Source of the DNA: Myroides sp. JBRI-B21084
Lineage (GTDB): Bacteria; Bacteroidota; Bacteroidia; Flavobacteriales; Flavobacteriaceae
Reading direction: 5' to 3'
Assembly: GCF_030545015.1 (NCBI RefSeq)
Contig: NZ_CP120653.1
Coordinates: forward strand, 1,550,001-1,614,000
Length of the DNA stretch: 64,000 nt
The notes beneath the pieces are model-generated. The model made no database searches. It saw only the letters and a list, made by a program, of their open reading frames with translations, and was not told where the DNA came from. Made by a program: the position numbers and the translations under genes. Positions 18,822 through 28,083 of this stretch are shown here, one piece after another (position 1 is the stretch's first letter; every line of letters starts with the position of its first letter).

Positions 18822-20132
18822 ATGGCAAAGTTTGAATTAAAATTACCTAAAATGGGTGAAAGTGTTGCCGAAGCAACCATTACAAACTGGGTAAAAAACG
18901 TTGGTGATACAGTAGAACAAGATGAAACAATTGTTGAAGTAGCTACTGATAAAGTAGATAGCGAAGTACCTACAGAAGTTAGCGGAAAAATTGTTGAAAT
19001 TTTGTTTCAAAAAGATGATGTAGTACAAGTAGGTCAAACCATCGCCATTATAGAAACAGATGCTGCAAATGCTACTGAAACAGCATCAGCACCAATACAA
19101 GAAACTACGGTTGTACCAACTGAAAAAGTAGAACAAACTGTTGCACATGCAAAAGAAATAGTTGCTCCTGCAGATTTTGGTTCATCGGATAAATTCTTTT
19201 CACCTTTAGTTAAAAACATTGCTAAAGAAGAAGGTATATCTGTAAACGAATTAGAAGCTATTAACGGTACAGGAAAAGATGGTAGAATTACCAAAACAGA
19301 TATTTTAGATTACGTTAAAAACCGTGGTTCACAACCTACCGCAACTGCACAAAAAGCTGTTACACCAGTAGCTGCTCCAGTTCAAAATGTTACAAGTAAA
19401 GCTGCACCGGTTTCAGTTAACGGACAAGATGAAATTATTGAAATGGATCGTATGCGTAAAATGATTGCACACCACATGGTTCAATCAATTCAAACGTCAG
19501 CTCACGTTCAATCTTTTATTGAAGTTGATGTTACTAATATTGTAAACTGGAGAAACAAACATAAAAATACGTTTGAAAAACGTGAAGGTGAAAAACTAAC
19601 TTTTACTCCAATTTTCATGGAAGCTGTTGCAAAGGCTTTGAAAGATTTCCCTATGATGAATATTTCAGTTGATGGTGATTATATCATTAAACGTAAAAAT
19701 ATTAATTTAGGTATGGCTGCTGCATTACCAAATGGTAACTTAATTGTGCCTGTAATTAAAAATGCCGATCAATTGAATTTAGTTGGTATGGCAAAAGCAG
19801 TTAACGATTTAGCTGACCGTGCACGTAAAGGAAAATTAAAACCAGACGACACACAAGGTGGTACATATACTGTAACTAATGTAGGTACTTTTGGATCGGT
19901 ATTTGGTACACCAATTATTAACCAGCCACAAGTAGGTATTTTAGCTTTAGGTGCAATTAGAAAAGTTGCTGCTGTAATTGAAACACCCGAAGGTGATTTT
20001 ATAGGAATTCGTCAAAAAATGTTCTTATCACATTCATACGATCACCGTGTAGTTGATGGTTCATTAGGTGGACAATTTGTACAACGCGTTGCACAATATT
20101 TAGAAGCTTTTGATATTAATAGAACGGTATAA
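18822..20132 (+). CDS. dihydrolipoyllysine-residue acyltransferase (2-oxoacid dehydrogenase E2)
   Basis: 436 residues in the classic E2 order. A single lipoyl domain (1-75, lipoylated K44 in VATDKVDSEVP) is followed by an Ala/Thr/Val-rich linker, a peripheral-subunit-binding domain (about 127-167, FFSPLVKNIAKEEGISVNELE...GRITKTDIL) and the catalytic acyltransferase domain ending in HSYDHRVVDGS (H408, D412). It transfers acyl groups from E1 to CoA. The fused branched-chain-type E1 at 46.4-48.4 kb is a plausible partner; a pyruvate complex cannot be excluded. It has its own promoter and a bidirectional terminator after it. Confidence 0.9.
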   Translation: MAKFELKLPKMGESVAEATITNWVKNVGDTVEQDETIVEVATDKVDSEVPTEVSGKIVEILFQKDDVVQVGQTIAIIETDAANATETASAPIQETTVVPTEKVEQTVAHAKEIVAPADFGSSDKFFSPLVKNIAKEEGISVNELEAINGTGKDGRITKTDILDYVKNRGSQPTATAQKAVTPVAAPVQNVTSKAAPVSVNGQDEIIEMDRMRKMIAHHMVQSIQTSAHVQSFIEVDVTNIVNWRNKHKNTFEKREGEKLTFTPIFMEAVAKALKDFPMMNISVDGDYIIKRKNINLGMAAALPNGNLIVPVIKNADQLNLVGMAKAVNDLADRARKGKLKPDDTQGGTYTVTNVGTFGSVFGTPIINQPQVGILALGAIRKVAAVIETPEGDFIGIRQKMFLSHSYDHRVVDGSLGGQFVQRVAQYLEAFDINRTV

Positions 20133-20135
20133 ATA

Positions 20136-20172
20136 CAAAAAAACCCAAAGATTTAAACTTTGGGTTTTTTTT
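20136..20172. terminator. bidirectional intrinsic terminator
   Basis: 10-bp stem AAACCCAAAG (20141-20150) / CTTTGGGTTT (20158-20167) flanked by A and T runs; shared by the E2 gene and the convergent endonuclease gene. Confidence 0.87.
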
Positions 20173-20173
20173 G

Positions 20174-21238
20174 TTACTTTTTTACAAACTTTATAGTTTT
20201 TACGTGTTGATTAAAACTTAATTTTAAAAAATAAACTCCATTTGAAAAATTAGAAACATTTATTTTAGGTTGAGTAGCATCTTTTAAAATTATTTTTCCT
20301 GTACAATCGTATATAACAAAATTACAATTGTTTAAACCGTTTGTTTCTATATTAATAAAATCAGAAGTACATGTAGGATAAACTGCTACTTTATCTAAAG
20401 TTTCAATATTTGTATCTAAATTTTTCCATTTATTTTCGGCCGCAGGTCCATTCCAAATACTTGTTGCTAAATATGGGTTATCAATAAATGGATTTCTGTT
20501 ACCTTGTGCGGCAAAAATGGTTTCGTTTCTATTTATTTCGTGAGCAGAAACAGGATCTTCTGCATTCCATTGTAAAAAAATATTTGGCATATCTCCATTA
20601 GTAGAAAACGATGTGGAACCGTGTCCTACATTTATTGGTTGGCATCGGTTACCGTAGCGCACATACATATACATAATCATACGTGCAATATCTCCTTTCC
20701 ATTGATCGCCAGGATAAAAATAATCCGTTCCATTTTGTTGTATCACTCTTGAATATGAAATGTAAAAAGTTGGATTTGCAATAAATTTAAAATTACTTCT
20801 TAAGTTATTACGATCATAATCAGCCGCTCGTAAATGGTGAGCATCAGAACCTGGACCTTCAAATTCTAAATTGGGAGTACCTTTTGATCTAGGATAAACA
20901 TGCTCACGAACCCATTTGTTTTCACAGTTTGATGTATGGCAGCTTGCATTTTTATCTCGTGATAAATCATTATTTTTATTTAAATCGGTGTCGTTCCAAC
21001 CATAAATCAACAAAACTTTTTGATTATTATTTGGATCTATATCAGCATCTTTTAAAACATTCCAAACATCTGGGGTGTAAATTAATTCATAATTATGCGT
21101 ATTTGTTATTAAAGTTGCAAGTTCATTTTTTAAAGCATCGCCTTTTAAATTCAAATTTATAGTTTGATAATAAGCAGGAATTTGTGCGTTTATACTGCTA
21201 AAAACTATAAAAAAAAGAATGTAATATATTGATTTCAT
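20174..21238 (-). CDS. secreted endonuclease I with type IX secretion sorting domain
   Basis: 354 residues. Signal peptide 1-18 (SSINAQ). An endonuclease I / EndA-like nuclease domain spans about 55-265: the WVREHVYPRSKG block has catalytic H113, and SDAHHLRAADYDRNNLRSN gives H134/H135 and N/R metal ligands. The last about 75 residues form a T9SS type A sorting domain (VAVYPTC..., SNGVYFLKL, C-terminal KFVKK), with TC where YPNP would normally give NP, and extra cysteines. This predicts an extracellular or surface nuclease used for DNA degradation and nutrient gain. Confidence 0.9.
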   Translation of the reverse strand: MKSIYYILFFIVFSSINAQIPAYYQTINLNLKGDALKNELATLITNTHNYELIYTPDVWNVLKDADIDPNNNQKVLLIYGWNDTDLNKNNDLSRDKNASCHTSNCENKWVREHVYPRSKGTPNLEFEGPGSDAHHLRAADYDRNNLRSNFKFIANPTFYISYSRVIQQNGTDYFYPGDQWKGDIARMIMYMYVRYGNRCQPINVGHGSTSFSTNGDMPNIFLQWNAEDPVSAHEINRNETIFAAQGNRNPFIDNPYLATSIWNGPAAENKWKNLDTNIETLDKVAVYPTCTSDFINIETNGLNNCNFVIYDCTGKIILKDATQPKINVSNFSNGVYFLKLSFNQHVKTIKFVKK

Positions 21239-21324
21239 TGTGAATAGATAATGTGCGAATTTACTTAATTTCGTTTAATTAAAATGTTTTTTTAAAACAT
21301 TTACTTAGTTCGTTTTAGTTTTTA

Positions 21325-21332
21325 TATTTTTG
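21325..21332 (+). promoter_or_regulatory. promoter box of class D beta-lactamase-like gene
   Basis: TATTTTTG ending 14 bases before the ATG at 21347; no good -33 element. Confidence 0.5.
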
Positions 21333-21346
21333 AAAAAAATTAGTAT

Positions 21347-22132
21347 ATGAAATACGTATTAACTTCATTTTTTGTTTTTATAATTACAATTAATTTACAA
21401 GCACAAAGTTATTTAGATTATTATTTTAAGTCAAATAATATTAATGGTGCTATTGTAATTTATGACGAGAATAAAGATGAGTGGCTTTTTAATACCGAAA
21501 CAGAACCATTTTATAATACACCCGCAGCTACACACTTTCATTTATGGCAGGCTTTAGTTGGCCTTGAAGAAAGGGTTTATAAAATTGATGTTAAAGATAA
21601 AATGAAATGGGATGGAGTTAAACGTTATTTTTTTGATGAAAGATGTACCCAATGGAACCAAGATACTAATTTAATTGATGCCATTAAATATAAAAACGAT
21701 TGGTATTTTGATGTTTTAAAAGAGAAACTTTCGCCAGAAAATTATAATCTAAACATTAAAAACGCTCCACTTTTAAAAGAAATTAAAAATAACGATTTAA
21801 GTTATTTTTGGAATTATGCTGCTAATACCAACCCAAATACAATGATTTTATTTTTGAAAGATTTGTACGATAATAACTTGCCATTTAGTAAAAAAAGTCA
21901 ACAATTTATTTATAATCAATTATTAATTGATCAAAAACTTGCAGTACATACTAGTACAACAAGCTTTGAAGGGAAAAAAATTGATTGGACAATTGGTATT
22001 TATCTTAAACATAAAAAACCCATTTATTTTTCGTTACGAACTTATACACCGCTTGATAGCGAAAAATTAGACGATTACGAAAAACGAAAAAACTTAATTT
22101 TAGCTGAAATTTTTAATGTTTTAGGATATTAA
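21347..22132 (+). CDS. class D beta-lactamase-like protein with altered active site
   Basis: 261 residues with a signal peptide (cut after LQAQ, residue 20). The fold pattern is OXA-like: GAIVIYD, a central PA..THFHLWQALVGLE helix, KMKWDGV, WNQDTNLIDAI, the NNDLSYFWNYA segment, FLKDLYDNNLPFS, and a final WTIGIYLKHKKPIYFSL strand pair. However, the catalytic S-T-F-K motif reads T62-H63-F64-H65, and the K-T-G motif near VHTSTTS is not standard. Serine and the carbamylated lysine are therefore both missing. It is probably not a working beta-lactamase; a sensor, binding or other transpeptidase-fold role is possible. Family assignment is by pattern only. Confidence 0.65.
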   Translation: MKYVLTSFFVFIITINLQAQSYLDYYFKSNNINGAIVIYDENKDEWLFNTETEPFYNTPAATHFHLWQALVGLEERVYKIDVKDKMKWDGVKRYFFDERCTQWNQDTNLIDAIKYKNDWYFDVLKEKLSPENYNLNIKNAPLLKEIKNNDLSYFWNYAANTNPNTMILFLKDLYDNNLPFSKKSQQFIYNQLLIDQKLAVHTSTTSFEGKKIDWTIGIYLKHKKPIYFSLRTYTPLDSEKLDDYEKRKNLILAEIFNVLGY

Positions 22133-22139
22133 ACATTCA

Positions 22140-22826
22140 TTAATCTTGGTTAGCAAATTTTTGCAAATCTTCGTTAGCACCGTAAATTACAATAATATCA
22201 TTAGGAAAAAGCACTGTTGATGGTGAAGGAATGCCTTGTACACTTGAAACAATTTTAGTTTTACCTAAAAAAGTACTTTCATTAACATCGCGAATTATTG
22301 TAAGAATAACTACATTGTGAAGTTCTCTAAATTTTATTGTTTCAATACTTTTACCTATATATTGTTCAGGTACTACAATTTCTACAATACTGTAATTTTT
22401 ATTTAATTCAAACGAATCAATTACACCTTTTAAGCATAATTTTTTAGACCAACGTTCTGCCGATTCTTCTTCTGGACGAACAATTTCGTTTACACCAATT
22501 GCCTTTAAAACACTTTCGTGTAATGGGTTAATTGCACGACTGATTAATCGTTTTACTCCTAAATTTTTAAAGTGAGCTGTAACCATTATATTTGCACCTT
22601 CGTCTTCGCCGATACAAACCATTACAATATCGGTATTTCTTAAAGGCAAATGTTCAATAGCAGATTGGTCTGTAGCATTCATACAAATTGTATGTGATAA
22701 TTTATCTTTTAACGACGAAACGCGTTCAGATTTATTGTCAACACCAATAACTTCGTTACCTTGTTGTGTAAGCTTTTCTGCCAATGATCCTCCAAAATTT
22801 CCTAATCCTATAATAATAAATTTCAT
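22140..22826 (-). CDS. TrkA/KtrA-type potassium uptake regulatory subunit
   Basis: 228 residues: an RCK_N NAD-binding domain starting FIIIGLGNFGGSLAEKL (GxGxxG at residues 7-12), with the acidic end of strand 2 in VIGVDNKS, then a TrkA_C domain (about 140-225). Such RCK subunits gate a TrkH/KtrB pore in response to nucleotides. It is the last gene of the nhaA-DUF389-trkH-trkA run, 11 bases after trkH, so a complex with that TrkH protein is likely. Length matches KtrA rather than the duplicated TrkA. Confidence 0.9.
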   Translation of the reverse strand: MKFIIIGLGNFGGSLAEKLTQQGNEVIGVDNKSERVSSLKDKLSHTICMNATDQSAIEHLPLRNTDIVMVCIGEDEGANIMVTAHFKNLGVKRLISRAINPLHESVLKAIGVNEIVRPEEESAERWSKKLCLKGVIDSFELNKNYSIVEIVVPEQYIGKSIETIKFRELHNVVILTIIRDVNESTFLGKTKIVSSVQGIPSPSTVLFPNDIIVIYGANEDLQKFANQD

Positions 22827-22837
22827 CTTGTTATTTT

Positions 22838-24577
22838 TTAATTAATTAAAATTTCATCGGCAGGGTAGTGGTAATTAGGCTGTTTCATTCTTTTAAAAAA
22901 TGCAATTAAAATTGTTAACATACTAACCCTGCCAATAAACATTGTAGCAATTAAAACCAATTTACTTTGATTTGTTAAACTACCTGTAATACCTAAACTT
23001 AAACCTGAAGTACTGTACGCCGAAAACGTTTCAAAAGCTATATCTAACAATGGAACGTTGTCATTAAAATGTGCAATTAACATAATGCTAATACCAATTA
23101 TTACTAATGATAAACTCATTACTGCAAAAGCACGTCTTACAGAAATATCAGCAATTTCTCTTCTAAAAATTTCAATTTTAGTTTTTCCTTTTGCTAAACT
23201 TAAATAATTAAGTGTTGCAATTGCAAAGGTACTTGTTTTTATACCACCACCTGTAGATGCAGGCGATGCACCAATCCACATTAATAAAATAATAATAATG
23301 ATAGATGAAAAATGTAGTTGACTAAAATCTATTGAATTAAAACCAGCTGTACGTGGTGTAGTTGCTGTAAACAAGGCTGTTATAAATTTACCTATTGTTG
23401 AATGACCTTGTAAAACATTATAATATTCTTTAATATAAATAATACTTGTACCTAAAATAATTAATATTAGGGTGGTATTTAAATTAATTTTATTACTAAG
23501 TGTTAAAATCCAGGGTCTATAATTATATGTTCTTTTTGCAAATTTTAAAATGTGCCTTATTAAAATATGTTTTAAATATTTTAAAGAATTAATAACAATT
23601 GGAAATCCTAAACCACCAAAAACAAAAATTAAAATAATGATAAATTGCAACGGATAATTATATACGTATCCTTCTTGCATTAAATTATTAGGTAAAGTTG
23701 AAAAACCTGCATTACAAAATGCTGAAATAGAATGAAATACAGAGAAATAAATTCGATCAGAAATAGAAGGTAATATAGCTTTATCTAAATTTAGATATAT
23801 TAACAATGCACCTATAGTCTCTATAAAAAAAGTAATTACTAAAATTCGTTTAACAGTTGTAAAAACCTCACCAATTTTATCAGAGTTGGTCATATCGCTC
23901 AACGCTAATTGATTTTCGTATGACGACCCTCCTTTAAAAAAATAACTAAAATAACTTGCAAAAGTTAGTATACCTAAACCACCAGCTTGTATAAGAATCA
24001 TTATTATGGTTTTACCAAAAAAAGTAAAATAACTACTTGTATCAACAACAATAAGACCTGTTACACAAACTGCGCTGGTAGATGTAAAAAGCGCATCGAT
24101 AAAAGTGATCCCATGCGTAGTAGCTTTTGGTAACATTAAAAGTAAAGCACCCGATAGAATTAAAAGCATAAAGCTTAAAATAAAAAGTTGGGCTGGATTT
24201 AACAACGATCGTTTATAGCTTATTCGAGCTCGGGTAAATTCTGTTATTAATTTTAAGATAATTGCAAGGCGTAACCAATGCGAAATATCGGTTAAGCTAT
24301 GCAATGAAATTTGTTTAAATACACAAAAAGCGACAAAACCAAAGCTTAGCAAATCAAAAATAAATACACCAAGAATAAATTCTTTTTTATGATAAATATA
24401 TTTTAAAACCGTAAACGATACACCTAAGAAAAGAACAGTAAAATATAAAGTTACAATACTTTTTATTGCAAATGGATATAAACTAAAGCCATAATCAAAA
24501 ATTAAACTAATTAATGCTAAGAAGTGCAATAACACAATTAGTTTTTGAGGCCATTTTGCAGTTAATATTTTTTTCAT
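22838..24577 (-). CDS. TrkH/KtrB family potassium uptake protein
   Basis: 579-residue integral membrane protein with a roughly 120-residue extra N-terminal membrane region before the TrkH core. Selectivity-filter-like glycine segments are seen at TSTSAVCVTGLIVVDT, HSISAFCNAGFST, TATTPRTAGFNS and FSAYSTSGLSLG, giving the four pore loops expected of the SKT (TrkH/TrkG/KtrB) family. It imports potassium. It is paired with the RCK subunit directly downstream and preceded by a DUF389 gene, all in one operon with nhaA. Confidence 0.92.
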   Translation of the reverse strand: MKKILTAKWPQKLIVLLHFLALISLIFDYGFSLYPFAIKSIVTLYFTVLFLGVSFTVLKYIYHKKEFILGVFIFDLLSFGFVAFCVFKQISLHSLTDISHWLRLAIILKLITEFTRARISYKRSLLNPAQLFILSFMLLILSGALLLMLPKATTHGITFIDALFTSTSAVCVTGLIVVDTSSYFTFFGKTIIMILIQAGGLGILTFASYFSYFFKGGSSYENQLALSDMTNSDKIGEVFTTVKRILVITFFIETIGALLIYLNLDKAILPSISDRIYFSVFHSISAFCNAGFSTLPNNLMQEGYVYNYPLQFIIILIFVFGGLGFPIVINSLKYLKHILIRHILKFAKRTYNYRPWILTLSNKINLNTTLILIILGTSIIYIKEYYNVLQGHSTIGKFITALFTATTPRTAGFNSIDFSQLHFSSIIIIILLMWIGASPASTGGGIKTSTFAIATLNYLSLAKGKTKIEIFRREIADISVRRAFAVMSLSLVIIGISIMLIAHFNDNVPLLDIAFETFSAYSTSGLSLGITGSLTNQSKLVLIATMFIGRVSMLTILIAFFKRMKQPNYHYPADEILIN

Positions 24578-24594
24578 TTCAATTTTAAAATGAT

Positions 24595-25899
24595 TTATTC
24601 TTCATTGTTTTGAACCAAAATAGTATTCTTAACATTAAGACGCTTATTTAACCAATTTTTAATTCTAGCAACATCTGGTTTAATTAATGGGTTGTTTAAT
24701 TTATAAATAATAATCCATTCTATATGTGCACTATCTGTAGCAATATTTTTTTCAATTTTTCCTAAAGAAACATCATTTAATTCTGGGAAAAGAATGTTTA
24801 TTTCTTTAACCAAACCTGGTTCATTGGTTTTATATTTATTAAGCTCTTTTCGTAAATTACTAATTGTAATGTCTTTTTCGGTAACAGAAGAATTTTGTTT
24901 GTTTACTTCTTTTAAAATCTCATCTTTTAAATTAGCATCGTCTTGTCTAATAATTAAATCGGTGTTCGTAATGCCTTTTTCATTTAGCATTTTTTTGTAC
25001 GAATAAATATCATTTTTGTTTAAAATTTTATTTAAAAAAGCTAATTCTATAGTTTTGGGACTGCTGTTATAATTAATTTTTTTAAAGATTACAGTAAAAC
25101 CTCTATCATTAAATTCATTATCAATAAATGCTTCAACAGTTTTTGTATATTTTTTTTCTTGATATAAATTAAACGCTAAATAAAAACTTGGAATTATTAA
25201 AATGAATAATAAAGATGTAATTCCGTAACGAATTCTTTTTTCGTTTTTTTGATCAATTGTAGCAGAAATTGGATATTTTAAATACTTAATAACCAAAAAA
25301 GTAGCTATACATATAAAAAAGCAGTTAATAGAATATAGATAAAAAGCTCCTATAAAATAGCTAAAATTAAATGTAGCAAGTCCATAACCTGCAGTACATA
25401 ATGGCGGCATTAATGCAGTTGCAATAGCAACACCAGGTATTGGATTTCCTTTTTCAACTCTTGTTATGGCTATAACGCCTACTAAACCACCAAAAAATGC
25501 AATTAAAACATCGTATATATTTGGTGAAGTTCTAGATAAAATCTCTGATTGCACATCTTTAAATGGACTTAAATAAAAATAAAAAGATGATACAGCTAAA
25601 CTTACTGCTGTAGCAATAAGCAAGTTTTTTATTGATTTACGCAATAAAACAAAATCATAAGTACCCAAAGCAAAACCTGCTCCTACTATAGGCCCCATTA
25701 AAGGCGAAATAAGCATGGCACCAATTATAACCGCTGTAGAATTAACGTTTAAACCAACCGATGCAATAATAATTGCACAGGCTAAAATCCATAAATTAGA
25801 ACCCCTAAATGAAATATTTGCTGCTACATTTTCAAGTACTTTTTGCTTGTCTTCTTCGCCAGTATGTAAGTTTATAAATTCTATTAACTTATTGCCCAT
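24595..25899 (-). CDS. DUF389 membrane protein
   Basis: Start placed at ATG 25899 (434 residues) rather than the TTG at 25902. The N-terminal half carries about six membrane segments with the DUF389 hallmark pattern SVGLNVNSTAVIIGAMLISPLMGPI and GNPIPGVAIATALMPPLCTAGYG. The C-terminal half (about 250-434) is soluble and mixed alpha/beta. The family has no agreed function. Placement between nhaA (11 bases away) and trkH suggests a role in ion or osmotic homeostasis, which is inference from neighbours. Confidence 0.88.
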   Translation of the reverse strand: MGNKLIEFINLHTGEEDKQKVLENVAANISFRGSNLWILACAIIIASVGLNVNSTAVIIGAMLISPLMGPIVGAGFALGTYDFVLLRKSIKNLLIATAVSLAVSSFYFYLSPFKDVQSEILSRTSPNIYDVLIAFFGGLVGVIAITRVEKGNPIPGVAIATALMPPLCTAGYGLATFNFSYFIGAFYLYSINCFFICIATFLVIKYLKYPISATIDQKNEKRIRYGITSLLFILIIPSFYLAFNLYQEKKYTKTVEAFIDNEFNDRGFTVIFKKINYNSSPKTIELAFLNKILNKNDIYSYKKMLNEKGITNTDLIIRQDDANLKDEILKEVNKQNSSVTEKDITISNLRKELNKYKTNEPGLVKEINILFPELNDVSLGKIEKNIATDSAHIEWIIIYKLNNPLIKPDVARIKNWLNKRLNVKNTILVQNNEE

Positions 25900-25910
25900 C
25901 AATTTTATTT

Positions 25911-27239
25911 TTAATTTTTCTTTGTTTGTCTATTTAAAACAATATATCCTAAAACACCACCAATTATAGATGCAACAAAAATACCTATTTTCGCTTGCGT
26001 CATATAAACTTCATGTTTAAATGCTAACGATGTAACAAATAACGACATAGTAAACCCAATAGATGCTAACAAACCTAAACCAATTAAATTACGCACATTC
26101 ATACCCGTTGGGAAAGGAGCAATTTTAAATTTAACTAATAATAAGGTAAATCCTACAACCCCAACTACTTTACCAACTAATAAACCCAAAGCAACACCAA
26201 TTGCTATATTTGTGCTAAATAATTGATCTACATCAATAGCTAATGATACCCCCGCATTTGCTAAAGCAAAAATTGGAATTATAATAAAGGTTACTAACGG
26301 ATGCATTGCATGTTCTAAAATTTGTAAAGGGGGAGTTGCTGCAACTGTATTGTTCTGAACTTTTTCTAAAATATGTAACTGCTCATTAGTTAATGTTGGT
26401 TTAGAATTATCAGGATCAATACTTTTAAATTTCTCTAATAAAATTTGAATGCTATTACTAAAAACTTTTTCATTAATTTTTACATTAGCAGGTATTGTAA
26501 AAGCAGCTAAAACAGCAGCAATTGTAGCATGCACACCTGAAAGTAAAAAGGTTGACCATACACCACCAATTCCTAATATGGCATAAAACAAAATACTGCG
26601 CACTCCCATTTTATTACCAATATACATAGTAAGTAATACCAAACCTCCAATTATTAAATAATACATTGAAATTTCAGAAGTGTAAAAAAAAGCAATCACC
26701 AATACGGCACCCAAATCATCAACAATGGCAAGTGCTGTTAAAAAAACTTTTAACGCAAATGGTATCTTATTCCCTAATAAATATAAAACGCCTAATGCAA
26801 AGGCTATGTCGGTTGCCATTGGAATACCCCATCCACTGTGAACTTCGCCCGTTGGGTTTAAAACTAAATAAATAGCTGCAGGAACAATCATGCCTCCTAA
26901 AGCTGCTGCTATTGGCAGTAAAGCTTTTCGTGGATTTGATAATTCACCACCAACAATTTCGCGTTTTAATTCTAATCCAACAACAAAGAAAAAAACAGCC
27001 ATTAAACCATCGTTTATCCAATGGTGTAGGTTGTATTCAAAATAAGTAGAACCATCAACATGAAAGCCAAAAGTATGTTCTAAAAAATGATGGTATTCAT
27101 TTGAAAAAGAAGAATTTGCTAAAATTAAAGCAATTATTACACTTATACCTAATACAATTCCGCCCGATTTTTCTTGCTTTATAAAACTTTGAATAGGTGA
27201 TACAATTTTTTCAATCGGTGTTCTTTTTAAATGCTCCAT
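25911..27239 (-). CDS. nhaA: Na+/H+ antiporter NhaA
   Basis: Start at ATG 27239 (442 residues); a TTG at 27242 is less likely. The NhaA signature residues are intact: the aspartate pair in LAIVDDLGAVLVIA (equivalent to D163/D164 of E. coli), PMATDIAFALGVL, and the N-terminal SFIKQEKSGGIVLG. About 12 membrane segments are present, with a hydrophilic insert near residues 255-300. NhaA exports Na+ in exchange for H+. It heads the ion-homeostasis operon with DUF389, trkH and trkA, with a promoter box at 27265-27272. Confidence 0.95.
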   Translation of the reverse strand: MEHLKRTPIEKIVSPIQSFIKQEKSGGIVLGISVIIALILANSSFSNEYHHFLEHTFGFHVDGSTYFEYNLHHWINDGLMAVFFFVVGLELKREIVGGELSNPRKALLPIAAALGGMIVPAAIYLVLNPTGEVHSGWGIPMATDIAFALGVLYLLGNKIPFALKVFLTALAIVDDLGAVLVIAFFYTSEISMYYLIIGGLVLLTMYIGNKMGVRSILFYAILGIGGVWSTFLLSGVHATIAAVLAAFTIPANVKINEKVFSNSIQILLEKFKSIDPDNSKPTLTNEQLHILEKVQNNTVAATPPLQILEHAMHPLVTFIIIPIFALANAGVSLAIDVDQLFSTNIAIGVALGLLVGKVVGVVGFTLLLVKFKIAPFPTGMNVRNLIGLGLLASIGFTMSLFVTSLAFKHEVYMTQAKIGIFVASIIGGVLGYIVLNRQTKKN

Positions 27240-27264
27240 CAATATTTTTTATTATTTATAAAAA

Positions 27265-27272
27265 CAAAAATA
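27265..27272 (-). promoter_or_regulatory. promoter box of nhaA operon
   Basis: Minus-strand TATTTTTG, 25 bases before the ATG at 27239; no -33 TTG. Confidence 0.5.
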
Positions 27273-27375
27273 GCAAATTAAAAATTATTTTTCTCTATAA
27301 AAAAGGTATTTCGAAAGGAATAAGATTAAAAAGAATTGTCTTAAAAAATGATTATTATTGTAATTAAAAATCAAT

Positions 27376-28083
27376 TTATTCGTTTTGGTTGATTTTCGAT
27401 TTTTTTGTGATAGGAAATAAATAACTTATAGAATATCCAAAACCAACACCTATGTTGCCGCTATACTTTTGTTCGAAACCTGGATAATATAAATTTTCAA
27501 ATCCATTTGGTTGTTTTTGATAAAGTAAGCTTTTTAAACGCACATTCATACCAATAAAAGTATTTTTTGCTACTTCGGTTTTAATTCCAACTACTAATTC
27601 TAACCAATGAGCTGTTAATCCAGTTGATTTTAAATTTGGATATTGCATTTCTTCGTTAAAATAGGCATTACCGGTATTTATTCTATAACTATGTAACGTT
27701 TGATTGTGAATACTTAAACCATAACGTGCACCAACAATAATTAAATTATTCATATCCAACCAATTGTGATGGAAATTTTTATCAGCGCCTAGTTTTAAAA
27801 AGGTACCTTTTGTGGTGTACGTTAATTGATCGTCTGCTTTGTAACGATCTTCATATCCAGCTTCAGCAGCCAAGTACCAATTTTTATTGTAACGGTAATC
27901 GGCAACAATTTCAAAACCTTTATAATTTTTATCCCAAATATTACGCGAAGCCTTAACCAAATCGGTACCTATGCGTAAACCATAAACATCGGGGTAAACT
28001 ATTGGTTTTTGTTGTTGCGTTTGCGCTGTTAGTTTTGTACCAACTAAAAAAAGTAAACTAATAATATATTTGTATGTGTGCAT
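27376..28083 (-). CDS. DUF6048 family outer-membrane-like protein
   Basis: Start at ATG 28083 (235 residues: MHTYKYIISLL...); an alternative ATG at 28104 would lengthen the signal peptide by 7 residues. The signal peptide ends KLTAQ. The mature chain has alternating short beta-strand patterns (YRYNKNWYLAAEAGYED, LELVVGIKTEVAKNTFIGMNVRLKS, GVGFGYSISYLF), consistent with a small beta-barrel. It overlaps the end of the DUF6452 gene in another frame, and this pair is conserved in Flavobacteriaceae. Function unknown. Confidence 0.72.
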   Translation of the reverse strand: MHTYKYIISLLFLVGTKLTAQTQQQKPIVYPDVYGLRIGTDLVKASRNIWDKNYKGFEIVADYRYNKNWYLAAEAGYEDRYKADDQLTYTTKGTFLKLGADKNFHHNWLDMNNLIIVGARYGLSIHNQTLHSYRINTGNAYFNEEMQYPNLKSTGLTAHWLELVVGIKTEVAKNTFIGMNVRLKSLLYQKQPNGFENLYYPGFEQKYSGNIGVGFGYSISYLFPITKKSKINQNE

